A stretch of 64,000 nt of DNA from assembly GCA_965226755.1 (NCBI GenBank), contig CBDDDT010000003.1, positions 1,488,001 to 1,552,000 on the forward strand, given 5' to 3'. The DNA is from Bog-113 sp965226755. Its GTDB lineage: Bacteria; Acidobacteriota; Terriglobia; Bryobacterales; Bryobacteraceae. Position 1 is the stretch's first letter. Each line of letters opens with the position of its first letter. The notes under the pieces were generated by a model. The model did not search any database, was not told where the DNA came from, and saw only the letters and a list, made by a program, of their open reading frames with translations. The position numbers and the translations under genes are program-made. Shown here one piece after another: positions 35,364 through 43,344 of the stretch.

Positions 35364-35711
35364 ATGATAATGACAGGATCCGATGATCCCCGATCCAGCA
35401 ACGATGATGGTCCGATTGAGGGCGAACTTGTTAGCGCTGACGTTCGCTTTACGAATGCAGACTACGGACCGGCCCAAGTTGGACGACCGTTCAATGTGGA
35501 TAGGCATCGCGGGACTCTAACTATCTTATTGATCGCTCTTCTGGCGGCACTCATTTTTGGCGAACTGACCATCATTGTGGTGATGGAGTGGAACAGTAAG
35601 CCGACCGACTCCGTCAAGGAAATGTTTCATGAGTCGCTCCCCGTTTTGGCTGGGCTGGCGACCGGCGCGGCTGCTTTCTACTTCAGCGACAGAAGGCTGA
35701 GGAGATCCTGA
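35364..35711 (+). CDS. Hypothetical two-helix membrane protein
   Basis: A 115-residue protein with a polar N-terminal part (about 50 residues), a strong transmembrane helix (LTILLIALLAALIFGELTII) and a second weaker helix near residues 91-107 (VLAGLATGAAAFYFS). No family is recognised. It follows the previous gene by 19 bp and the two probably form an operon. An ATG at 35370 is a possible start, with GGGG about 8 nt upstream. A perfect parS lies 14 bp after its stop codon. Confidence 0.65.
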   Translation: MIMTGSDDPRSSNDDGPIEGELVSADVRFTNADYGPAQVGRPFNVDRHRGTLTILLIALLAALIFGELTIIVVMEWNSKPTDSVKEMFHESLPVLAGLATGAAAFYFSDRRLRRS

Positions 35712-35725
35712 CAGTATTCCGCCTT

Positions 35726-35741
35726 ATGTTTCACGTGAAAC
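35726..35741. promoter_or_regulatory. parS site (perfect 16/16)
   Basis: TGTTTCACGTGAAACA is an exact match to the conserved chromosomal parS palindrome. It lies between the end of the membrane protein gene and the end of mnmG. Confidence 0.96.
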
Positions 35742-35746
35742 ATTAG

Positions 35747-37552
35747 CTAGCGGGAAATCGCGTGATGAAGATCCAGGTACACGTCTAAAATCGACACCGC
35801 GGCTGCAGTTACGCCTGGAATTCGGGCTGCCTGGCCCAATGTCCCAGGCTGCACCCGTGCCAACTTGTCCCGAACTTCTCTGGAGAGCCCCGGAATTTCC
35901 TCGAACCGAAAGGCGATCGGAATCAGCCGGGATTCGGCTTCCTTCGCGTGCTCCATCTGCCGGCGCTGCTGGGCGATGTATCCGGCATACTTTACATTCG
36001 TCTCGACCGTGCTCAATACGCCGGGCAAAGGCGCACTCTTTAACGTCGCCGCAACAAAATCCTGAAGCTCCGCCACACTCGATTCCGGCCTGCGCAGCCA
36101 TGCGGCATGCGAACTTGCCGCTAGCGCGGAGCCCAGCGCGGACACCTGCTCTATCTTCCGCTCGAACTTCTCCCACCGATCGTCCGAGACCAGCCCGCAC
36201 GCTCGACCCACAGGAGTTAGGCGCGCATCCGCGTTGTCAATCCGCAAATGCAGCCGGAACTCCGCGCGCGAGGTGAACATCCGGTACGGCTCGTCCGCGC
36301 CCTTCGTCACGAGATCGTCGATCATGATTCCGATATAGGCTTCCGTTCTCGGCAGCACGACCGGCGGACGCCCGGAAACCTCCATGGCCGCATTCAATCC
36401 CGCCATCAACCCCTGCGCCGCCGCTTCTTCATATCCGGAGGTGCCATTGATTTGGCCGGCTAGAAAGAGTCCGGGAAGCTTTTTGACGGACAAGCGATGG
36501 TCCAGCTCGCGCGGATCGACCGCGTCATATTCAATCGCGTACCCCGGACGGATCATCTCCGCATCCGCGAGCCCCGAAATCGAGGCAATCACTGCGGCTT
36601 GCACATCGATGGGCATGCTTGTGGACATACCGTTCACGTAAATCTCATGGGTGTCGAGACCTTCCGGCTCCAGAAAGATCTGGTGGGTCGCCTTATCCGG
36701 GAACTTCACGAACTTATCTTCGATGGAAGGGCAGTAGCGCGGCCCAATCCCTTCAATTTGACCGCTGTAAAGAGGCGACCGATCCAGGCTGGCGCGCAGA
36801 ATGCGCGCGGTCTCAACGGTCGTATGTCCAAGAAAACACTCGATCTGCGGTCGCTCGATCGACGCGGTGAGAAAGGAGAACGGCGTGGGAACCGCATCTC
36901 CGGGCTGGCGTTGGAAGGCGGCGAAGTCGATCGTTCGCCCGTCCAAGCGCGGCGGCGTGCCGGTCTTCAGGCGGGTCCACTGAAGATTCAGATTGCGCAA
37001 CTGATCGCCCAGAATGTTGGAAGAGGCTTCTCCATTCCGTCCGCACGCGTAACGCTGCTCGCCCACATGGGCCAGGCCATTGAGAAAGGTTCCGGTCGTA
37101 ATCACCACCGCGGCCGACCGCACCTCGCGCCCGTCGCGAAGCAGCACGCCAAGCACGCGCTCACGCTCGATCAGCAGCCCGGCGACTTCCGCCTGCCGGA
37201 TGCGCAGGTTGGGTTCCTGCTCCAATACCGTTTTCATCCGCTGGCGGTACAGCTTCTTGTCACATTGCGCGCGGGGGCTCCAGACCGCCGGCCCGCGGCT
37301 GGTATTGAGCAAACGGAATTGAATACCGGCGAAATCCGCGATTTCGCCCATGATGCCGCCCAGCGCGTCGATCTCCCGGACGAGATGCCCCTTGGCGATC
37401 CCGCCGATCGCCGGATTACAGGACATCTGCGCCATCAGGTCGCTGTTCATGGTGATGATCGCGGTGCGCAATCCGAGCCGGGCGCACGCTCGCGCCGCCT
37501 CGCAACCCGCATGTCCCGCGCCCACCACGACCACATCGAACGATTCGCGCAT
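35747..37552 (-). CDS. mnmG: tRNA uridine-5-carboxymethylaminomethyl modification enzyme MnmG
   Basis: With MnmE, this FAD enzyme modifies U34 of several tRNAs. The 601-residue product shows the FAD motif VVVVGAGHAGCEAARA (about 7-22), CNPAIGGIAKGHLVREIDALGG, GTFLNGLAHVG and TRLKTGTPPRLDGR, and PRTEAYIGIMIDDLVTKG. AAGGAG directly abuts the ATG at 37552. mnmG-rsmG-parA-parB is the common bacterial order; here rsmG is missing and the parS-bracketed cassette lies in its place. Confidence 0.97.
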   Translation of the reverse strand: MRESFDVVVVGAGHAGCEAARACARLGLRTAIITMNSDLMAQMSCNPAIGGIAKGHLVREIDALGGIMGEIADFAGIQFRLLNTSRGPAVWSPRAQCDKKLYRQRMKTVLEQEPNLRIRQAEVAGLLIERERVLGVLLRDGREVRSAAVVITTGTFLNGLAHVGEQRYACGRNGEASSNILGDQLRNLNLQWTRLKTGTPPRLDGRTIDFAAFQRQPGDAVPTPFSFLTASIERPQIECFLGHTTVETARILRASLDRSPLYSGQIEGIGPRYCPSIEDKFVKFPDKATHQIFLEPEGLDTHEIYVNGMSTSMPIDVQAAVIASISGLADAEMIRPGYAIEYDAVDPRELDHRLSVKKLPGLFLAGQINGTSGYEEAAAQGLMAGLNAAMEVSGRPPVVLPRTEAYIGIMIDDLVTKGADEPYRMFTSRAEFRLHLRIDNADARLTPVGRACGLVSDDRWEKFERKIEQVSALGSALAASSHAAWLRRPESSVAELQDFVAATLKSAPLPGVLSTVETNVKYAGYIAQQRRQMEHAKEAESRLIPIAFRFEEIPGLSREVRDKLARVQPGTLGQAARIPGVTAAAVSILDVYLDLHHAISR

Positions 37553-37588
37553 CTCCTTCTATTTTAGGCTTGCTATCGTGTAGGGCGG

Positions 37589-38845
37589 GTGAAAGTTCTC
37601 GTTATCGGCGCGGGCGGACGGGAGCATGCACTCGCCTGGAAACTGGCGCAGAGCGCTTCCGTATCGGCTGTTTTCGCCGCGCCGGGGAATCCGGGCATAG
37701 CGCAGGTTGCACAGTGCCTGCAGAACGTGCACAATTCCGCACAATCGCTGCTCGCCGCCGCCCAGGAACTGGGGATTGACCTGACCGTGGTCGGGCCGGA
37801 AGCTCCGTTGGTCGATGGCGTGGTGGACGCATTTCGCGTCGCCGGACGACTGATCGTAGGGCCGACGCAGGCAAACGCCCGGTTGGAAGGCAGTAAGGTC
37901 TTCGCCAAGCAGTTTTTCGCGGATCATCACATCCCCACCGCCGCGTTTGACACCGTCTCGTCGCGGGCGTCTGTTCAATCCGTCCTGGACAGGAGCCGCT
38001 ACCCGCTGGTCATCAAGGCGGATGGCTTGGCGGCCGGAAAAGGAGTGGTTATCGCGGGCGACCGCGCGGAAGCGGAGCAGGCGGCGATTGCGCTCGGCCC
38101 CAATCTGGTCATCGAAGAATTCCTCACCGGCGAAGAAGTGAGCTTCATCGTTCTCAGTGACGGTCGCGACGTTCTGGAGCTGGAGTCTTGCCAGGACCAC
38201 AAAGCGATCTATGACGGCGACCAGGGCCCGAACACCGGCGGCATGGGCGCATATTGCGATTCGCGCATCCTCACGCACGCGCAGCGCGACGAAATTCTCG
38301 CCCGCATTATCCGCCCCACGGTATCGGCCACCGGCTTCACGGGTTTCCTGTACGCCGGGCTGATGATGACGGAAGACGGACCGAAGCTGCTCGAATACAA
38401 CGTGCGTTTGGGCGACCCGGAAACCCAGCCGATCCTGCACCGAATGGAAGCCGACTTGGGCCAGGTGCTGCTCGCCTCGGCCACGGGGCGTCTTGCGGAG
38501 GCCAAAGTCGGATGGCGGCCCGAGCCGTCGGTCTGCGTCGTGATGGCGGCCGCGGGGTATCCACAGCAGGCGATTTTGGGCGCGGGGATTTCCGGCATCG
38601 CGGAAGCGGAGGCCACTGGCGCGGTCGTGTTCCAGGCGGGGACGAAACGGACGAACGACAGCCCGGCCCATTTGGAGACCGCGGGCGGTCGTGTTCTGGG
38701 CGTCACCGCGCGCGGAGACGACCTGCGAGGCGCCATTGCAAATAGCTACGCGGCCGTGGCCCATATCTCGTTTGAGGGCATGCAATATCGACGCGACATC
38801 GGCCGGAAAGGGCTAGCCCGGTGGCCAATCGCCCGGCTACAATAA
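37589..38845 (+). CDS. purD: Phosphoribosylamine-glycine ligase
   Basis: Second step of purine synthesis, forming glycinamide ribonucleotide with ATP. The 418-residue product starts MKVLVIGAGGREHALAWKL and has VVGPEAPLVDGVVD, the ATP-grasp region KADGLAAGKGVVI, GEEVSFIVLSDG, QDHKAIYDGDQGPNTGGMGAY and LEYNVRLGDPETQPIL. The start is GTG at 37589. It is divergent from mnmG with a 36-bp gap. Confidence 0.97.
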   Translation: MKVLVIGAGGREHALAWKLAQSASVSAVFAAPGNPGIAQVAQCLQNVHNSAQSLLAAAQELGIDLTVVGPEAPLVDGVVDAFRVAGRLIVGPTQANARLEGSKVFAKQFFADHHIPTAAFDTVSSRASVQSVLDRSRYPLVIKADGLAAGKGVVIAGDRAEAEQAAIALGPNLVIEEFLTGEEVSFIVLSDGRDVLELESCQDHKAIYDGDQGPNTGGMGAYCDSRILTHAQRDEILARIIRPTVSATGFTGFLYAGLMMTEDGPKLLEYNVRLGDPETQPILHRMEADLGQVLLASATGRLAEAKVGWRPEPSVCVVMAAAGYPQQAILGAGISGIAEAEATGAVVFQAGTKRTNDSPAHLETAGGRVLGVTARGDDLRGAIANSYAAVAHISFEGMQYRRDIGRKGLARWPIARLQ

Positions 38846-38855
38846 AGGTTGGATC

Positions 38856-38929
38856 GGGCACGTAGCTCAGTTGGATAGAGCGGTCGCCTCCTAAGCGACA
38901 GGTCAGCAGTTCAAATCTGCTCGTGCCCA
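38856..38929 (+). tRNA. tRNA-Arg (CCT anticodon)
   Basis: Acceptor GGGCACG (38856-38862) pairs with CGTGCCC (38922-38928). The D-arm, an anticodon stem GTCGC/GCGAC with loop CTCCTAA (anticodon CCT) and a T-arm with GTTCAAATC are present. Discriminator A; CCA is not encoded. A short hairpin-like TCGT/ACGA and a T6 run at about 38952-38960 may end transcription, but the stem is weak. Confidence 0.95.
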
Positions 38930-38992
38930 CTAGGTTACGTTCGTTTTACGAGGGTTTTTTCATCCGGTAGCTGGATTGCAACGAGTCTTACG

Positions 38993-40675
38993 ATGCCCAC
39001 GAGTGCGCTCTACCATTGGAGTGTCGCCGGCTCTCCCGTCAACGTTCTGATCGACCTTCCCGTGGTCGACCGTTTCCGCGTGGCAAGCACATCCGCGGAA
39101 ACCGAAATCGGCGGCCTCCTGCTTGGTCACTTCGACGGGGCCTACACGGTAGTGACGGATTTCGAGCCGCTGGAATCGGAACATCGGCGCGGATCAGGGT
39201 ATACGCTCTCATTGCGCGATGAGGGGAAACTGCGGGCGCGGTTGGAGGGACGCCGGAAACGCGGCGCGGCCGTGGTGGGATTCTTCCGCAGCCATCTCCG
39301 CGCGGGGATGTACCTGGACGAGGGCGATTTCCATGTGATCTCCTCCTACTTCAGCGGCCCGAATCAGGTGGTTTTGTTGGTTAAGCCTTCTCCCGACCGC
39401 ACCGCTGTGGGCGGATTCTTCTTTTGGGAGGAGGGCGAGATGAACCGCAAGCAGACCTACCTGCCGTTCCCGATGAGCGCAAGAGATTTGGAGCTGGGCG
39501 ATTTTCCGCTGGTGGAACCGGTGCCCGGATCCCTCGGAGCGCTTCCCCCTGCCGCCCAGGACGGAAACGGGCATTTTGACACGGCGGAGACATTGGATAT
39601 AGGCCACGCGGTTCCGATCCCGCTTCCGCCGCCATCGCCGGCGTCTCCGTCGCCGACGGAAGAGCGCAGCGCGCCCCAGATGCTGGCGGAACCTCTCCGC
39701 CGCCGCGAACCGGAACCGGAACCGGAAAAGGTGCGCGCGTCATCGAGATCTCTACAATGGCCGTTAATCGGAATCATCGCGGCATGCGCAGCGTTTGGCG
39801 GTTACCTGATCGGCACAGCCGGGAGTAACCGGGACCGTTTCGGGGCACGCGCGGGAGATATCACGCTCAATCCGAACCCGGAGCCGCCGGAAGCTCCAGC
39901 GCCGAAGCCGGCGCCGGCGCCGACGGCCGCGAACGACGCTTCCCGGCCAACTGCATTCCCAGCCGATCCGGCTGCCTCGCGCGCTACGCCGCCGACGGCC
40001 GATCAGCTCGCCAACCAGGCCGCCGCGGCGAATTCAGTTCCCCAGAGCGGCATTCGGGCGCAAGTCCCGGCCGCTCCGCCGCCCGTTCGCGCCAAGGCGC
40101 AAGCTCCCGCGCCCGTTCCGACGTCTCTTTCCGTCGCGGGACAAACGCCCGACCAGGCATCCGCGGGATGGCAGCGTTTCCATACGCAGGCTGAAACCGC
40201 TCCCGCGCCGGCGCCCCCGGTTCAAACGGCTGAAGCGAGACCCGCTCCGGAGCCCGCGCCGGTAGTAGCGCCGCCGCCCGCCGCGCCTGTCGCGGAATCC
40301 TCGGTCTCTTTGGAGTCGGTGGAGGCGGGAAGCGTAAGCCGCGCGATCAGCAAGATTCCGCTGCTCGGTTCGTTGCGCCACTCTCACGGAAGCGACGATT
40401 TCACGCCTCCGCAGGCCGTGAAAAGCTTCGCGCCGCGCGTGCCTCAAGATCTGGCGCGCGAACTCACCGGGACGCTGCCGGTCGACCTGAGGCTAACGGT
40501 AGATAAAAGCGGGCACGTCAGCAGCGTGTCGATCCTGTCCCGTCAGACGGCCGCCGAATGGGTGCGCCTGGCGGGGGACGCGGCTTATGATTGGCAATTC
40601 GAACCGGCGCGCGTCAAAGACAAGCCGGTATCCAGCGACGTAATCGCGCACTTCCGCTTCCGGCCGGTTCTGTAA
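38993..40675 (+). CDS. JAMM/MPN-like domain fused through a membrane helix to a TonB C-terminal domain
   Basis: A 560-residue protein with an unusual build. Residues 25-150 resemble a JAMM (Mov34/MPN) fold: AETEIGGLLLGH (Glu36/Glu38), then GFFRSH (96-101) and LDEGD (108-112). His101 and Asp112 keep the JAMM spacing, but the first His of H-S-H is Arg99 and the Ser is Asp109, so hydrolase activity is unlikely. Residues about 255-278 form one transmembrane helix. A long Pro/Ala-rich linker (about 290-470) follows, then a TonB-C-like domain (about 475-560: LPVDLRLTVDKSGHVSSVSIL...AAYDWQFEPA). This predicts a cytoplasmic sensor or scaffold linked to a periplasm-spanning arm; that is inference. Start ATG at 38993; no clear ribosome-binding site. 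Confidence 0.75.
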   Translation: MPTSALYHWSVAGSPVNVLIDLPVVDRFRVASTSAETEIGGLLLGHFDGAYTVVTDFEPLESEHRRGSGYTLSLRDEGKLRARLEGRRKRGAAVVGFFRSHLRAGMYLDEGDFHVISSYFSGPNQVVLLVKPSPDRTAVGGFFFWEEGEMNRKQTYLPFPMSARDLELGDFPLVEPVPGSLGALPPAAQDGNGHFDTAETLDIGHAVPIPLPPPSPASPSPTEERSAPQMLAEPLRRREPEPEPEKVRASSRSLQWPLIGIIAACAAFGGYLIGTAGSNRDRFGARAGDITLNPNPEPPEAPAPKPAPAPTAANDASRPTAFPADPAASRATPPTADQLANQAAAANSVPQSGIRAQVPAAPPPVRAKAQAPAPVPTSLSVAGQTPDQASAGWQRFHTQAETAPAPAPPVQTAEARPAPEPAPVVAPPPAAPVAESSVSLESVEAGSVSRAISKIPLLGSLRHSHGSDDFTPPQAVKSFAPRVPQDLARELTGTLPVDLRLTVDKSGHVSSVSILSRQTAAEWVRLAGDAAYDWQFEPARVKDKPVSSDVIAHFRFRPVL

Positions 40676-40679
40676 AGCG

Positions 40680-41282
40680 TTACTGAATCGTGCTGGCGCC
40701 TTCGGTTCCCAGGTCCGTCGGCAGCACGTTCCGGTTGATGTGGTCGTCCAGGTTGATCACGTAAGTCTCCGGCGAGCCGAGCAGCACCGGTGAGTGCGTC
40801 GCGCAGATAATCCGGAACCGCTTCTGGTCAACCAGCTCCTGCAACATCTTCAGAATGCGGCGCTGATTCGAAACCGAAAGCGCCATCTCCGGTTCATCCA
40901 GCAGCAGGATGGTCCCGTCCGGCAGCTTGGGGAAGCTCTCATGAAACAACGAGAGCATGACCTGGCCGTGGCTGGCGGATTGCAAAAACTCCTGCATCTG
41001 GGGCTGATCCTTGAAGTGCTCGATCTGCATGCGCGGATTGTGCTGCTCGGCGTCGAACAGATACACCGAATTTCGATTCACGGCCTCTTCGCCCTGCCAG
41101 CGATAGATGAAGCCTTCGACCTGCTCGCCCTTGAGCGCGTAGAAGATGGATTGCAGCAGCGTGCTCTTTCCCGAGCCGTTCTCGCCGGTCAGCATGATCA
41201 GGGGATGCGAAAGATCCACAATCAGCGGCATGTGGAAGTTCAGGTGGACAAAGACCGGGTGAGCCAGGATGCGAAGAAACAT
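40680..41282 (-). CDS. AAA family ATPase (ABC/SMC-like, small)
   Basis: A 200-residue soluble ATPase with Walker A TGENGSGKSTLL (about 32-43), Walker B TILLLDEPEMALS, and a switch His in CATHSPVLL; the signature-like region is short. It belongs to the single-domain AAA_21/RecF-like ATPases found alone in many bacteria. No transporter or nuclease partner is adjacent. It converges with the TonB-C protein gene, ending 4 bp from its stop. Confidence 0.85.
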   Translation of the reverse strand: MFLRILAHPVFVHLNFHMPLIVDLSHPLIMLTGENGSGKSTLLQSIFYALKGEQVEGFIYRWQGEEAVNRNSVYLFDAEQHNPRMQIEHFKDQPQMQEFLQSASHGQVMLSLFHESFPKLPDGTILLLDEPEMALSVSNQRRILKMLQELVDQKRFRIICATHSPVLLGSPETYVINLDDHINRNVLPTDLGTEGASTIQ

Positions 41283-41305
41283 CTGCGGCCAGCATACCAG
41301 CCGGG

Positions 41306-43333
41306 TCAGGAGACGGAGGTCAGCTCCTCCAGGTTCGCCAGGCCGGAGCGCAGCAGCAGCGCATTCGGATCCGGATCCCGGCCCATGAAGTCGCGGTAGA
41401 GCTCAGCCGGGTCTTTGCTGTCCCCTTTCGAGAGGATGCGGGCGCGGAATTCGCCGCCGACTTTGGGGCTGAAAATTCCTTCGTCCCGGAAGCGCGTGAA
41501 CGCGTCCGCTTCCAGAACTTCCGCCCATTTATAGGAGTAGTAGCCAGCTCCGTAGCCGACCGGACTCGAGAAAAGGTGGGTGAAGCTGCAAATCGACGAA
41601 TGACCTTCGGGGAGCGGCGCCGGGGTGAAGCGCTGCAGCACGCGTTTGGAGTACTGGACGACATCGCCGTCGCGCGCGGGCGAATACTCCACATGGAGCA
41701 GAAGGTCCGTCACCGCAAAGCCCAGCTGGCGCATCTGGGCGTTGGCGCCGCGGAAGGTTCGCGCGCGCCGCATCTTCTGATAAAGCTCCTCCGGGATGGG
41801 CTCGCCGGTTTCCCAATGCCGGGCGAACAGGTCCAGGGCTTCGCGCTCCCAGCACCAGTTTTCCATGATCTGGGACGGCAGCTCCACAAAATCCCAGGCG
41901 ACGCTGGCGCCCGCCAGACTCCGCACATCCACGCGGCTCAGCGTGTGATGGAGCAGATGGCCGAACTCGTGGAAGATGGTCTCCACCTCGCGGTGCGTCA
42001 GCAGCGCGGGCTGATCTCCCAGCGGCGGCGTCATGTTGCCGCAGATGACGCCTACGTGGGGAAGCGGATCGCCCGTGATGAAGGCGTCCATCCAAGCCCC
42101 GCCGCGCTTGGTCTCGCGAGGAAACCAATCCGCATAGAAGGTGCCCAGCAGCGTGCCGTCAGAGTCGCGCACTTCATAGACTTTGACTTCGGGATGCCAA
42201 ACCGGCGATCCGGCGCGCTCCTGAACGTGGATTCCGTATAGGCGGTGGACGATCTCGAACATGCCGGCCACTACGCGATCGGCCGGAAAATAGGGCCGCA
42301 GAGTCTCTTCGTCGAAATCGTAAAGCGCCTGACGCTGCTGCTCGGAGTAGTAGCCGATGTCCCACGCCTCGACTTCACGGCCGGCGAACAATCGCAGCTG
42401 GGCGTTCTCGCGCTCGAACGCGGCGACCGTCTTGCGCTCCAGATCCCGCAGGAATTCGAGGGCGTGAGCGCCGGTATGCGCCATGCGCTCTTCCAGCACG
42501 AGGTCGGCGAAGTTCTTATAGCCGAGGAGCCTGGCGCGTTCTTCCCGCAGGCTCAGAATCTCCTGCACCAACCCGCGATTGTCGAACGGATCGCGCGTGG
42601 CTCGGGATTGGTAAGCGCGGTAGGCCTGCTCGCGAATGCCGCGGTCGTCCAAATAGGTCATCACGGCGATGAAGCTGGGGCCCTGTAGCGTGAAGCGATA
42701 GCCCGCGCGTCCCTTGGAGGCGGCCGATTCGCGGGCCATCGCAATCGCGGATGGCGGCAGCCCGGCGAGCTTCGATTCATCCTCCAGGACCAACTCCCAC
42801 GCGTTGGTCGCATCCAGCGTGTTCTCGCCGAATTTCGTGGTGATCCGGCTCAGCTCGACATCAATGTCGCCGAGGCGCTTCTTTCCCGCGGCATCGAGTT
42901 CGGCGCCGTGGCGGCGGAAGGAATCCATCGTCTTGACCAGAAAGCGCTTGCGGGCGCCGGTGAGAGCCATGGCTTCCGGCGTCTGAGCGAAGGCCTTCAA
43001 AGCATCCCAGAGGGCCGGGTTCAGCGGGATGGAAGAGTAGAAGGCGCTGACCTCAGGCTGCACGGCGTTGAACGCGGCGCGCAGCTCGGGCGACGTGGCG
43101 ACGGACTCGATGTGGCGAACCACGGTCATGGCGTAATCCAGCCGCTCGGTCGCCTGCTCCATCGCTAAGAGGGTGTTTTGATAGGTGCGCGGCTCCGGCG
43201 CAGCAGGGATTGCATCGATGTGCCGCTGGGCATCGGCGAGCAGCTCCCGGATGCCGGGTTCCACGTGCTCCACGCGGACGCGATCGAAAGGGATTTCGAA
43301 GCGGACTTCGAGAAGCGGATTTTCATTTTCCAT
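41306..43333 (-). CDS. M3 family oligopeptidase (PrlC/oligopeptidase A-like)
   Basis: A 675-residue zinc metallopeptidase of the thimet oligopeptidase family that degrades short peptides in the cytoplasm. The catalytic HEFGHLLHH (HExxH) lies near residue 457, followed by the downstream Glu in LPSQIMENW (about 488). There is no signal peptide. GGAGGAG directly precedes the ATG at 43333 with no spacer. It follows the TPR protein gene by 11 bp. Confidence 0.95.
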   Translation of the reverse strand: MENENPLLEVRFEIPFDRVRVEHVEPGIRELLADAQRHIDAIPAAPEPRTYQNTLLAMEQATERLDYAMTVVRHIESVATSPELRAAFNAVQPEVSAFYSSIPLNPALWDALKAFAQTPEAMALTGARKRFLVKTMDSFRRHGAELDAAGKKRLGDIDVELSRITTKFGENTLDATNAWELVLEDESKLAGLPPSAIAMARESAASKGRAGYRFTLQGPSFIAVMTYLDDRGIREQAYRAYQSRATRDPFDNRGLVQEILSLREERARLLGYKNFADLVLEERMAHTGAHALEFLRDLERKTVAAFERENAQLRLFAGREVEAWDIGYYSEQQRQALYDFDEETLRPYFPADRVVAGMFEIVHRLYGIHVQERAGSPVWHPEVKVYEVRDSDGTLLGTFYADWFPRETKRGGAWMDAFITGDPLPHVGVICGNMTPPLGDQPALLTHREVETIFHEFGHLLHHTLSRVDVRSLAGASVAWDFVELPSQIMENWCWEREALDLFARHWETGEPIPEELYQKMRRARTFRGANAQMRQLGFAVTDLLLHVEYSPARDGDVVQYSKRVLQRFTPAPLPEGHSSICSFTHLFSSPVGYGAGYYSYKWAEVLEADAFTRFRDEGIFSPKVGGEFRARILSKGDSKDPAELYRDFMGRDPDPNALLLRSGLANLEELTSVS

Positions 43334-43344
43334 CTCCTCCCAGT

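Noticed and set aside
34783..35741. The two parS copies as terminal repeats of a transposon
   Set aside because: The 16-bp sequence is the universal ParB site, beside parAB, and no recombinase gene lies between.
38935..38962. Possible terminator after tRNA-Arg
   Set aside because: The stem is only TCGT/ACGA; the T6 run alone is not enough.
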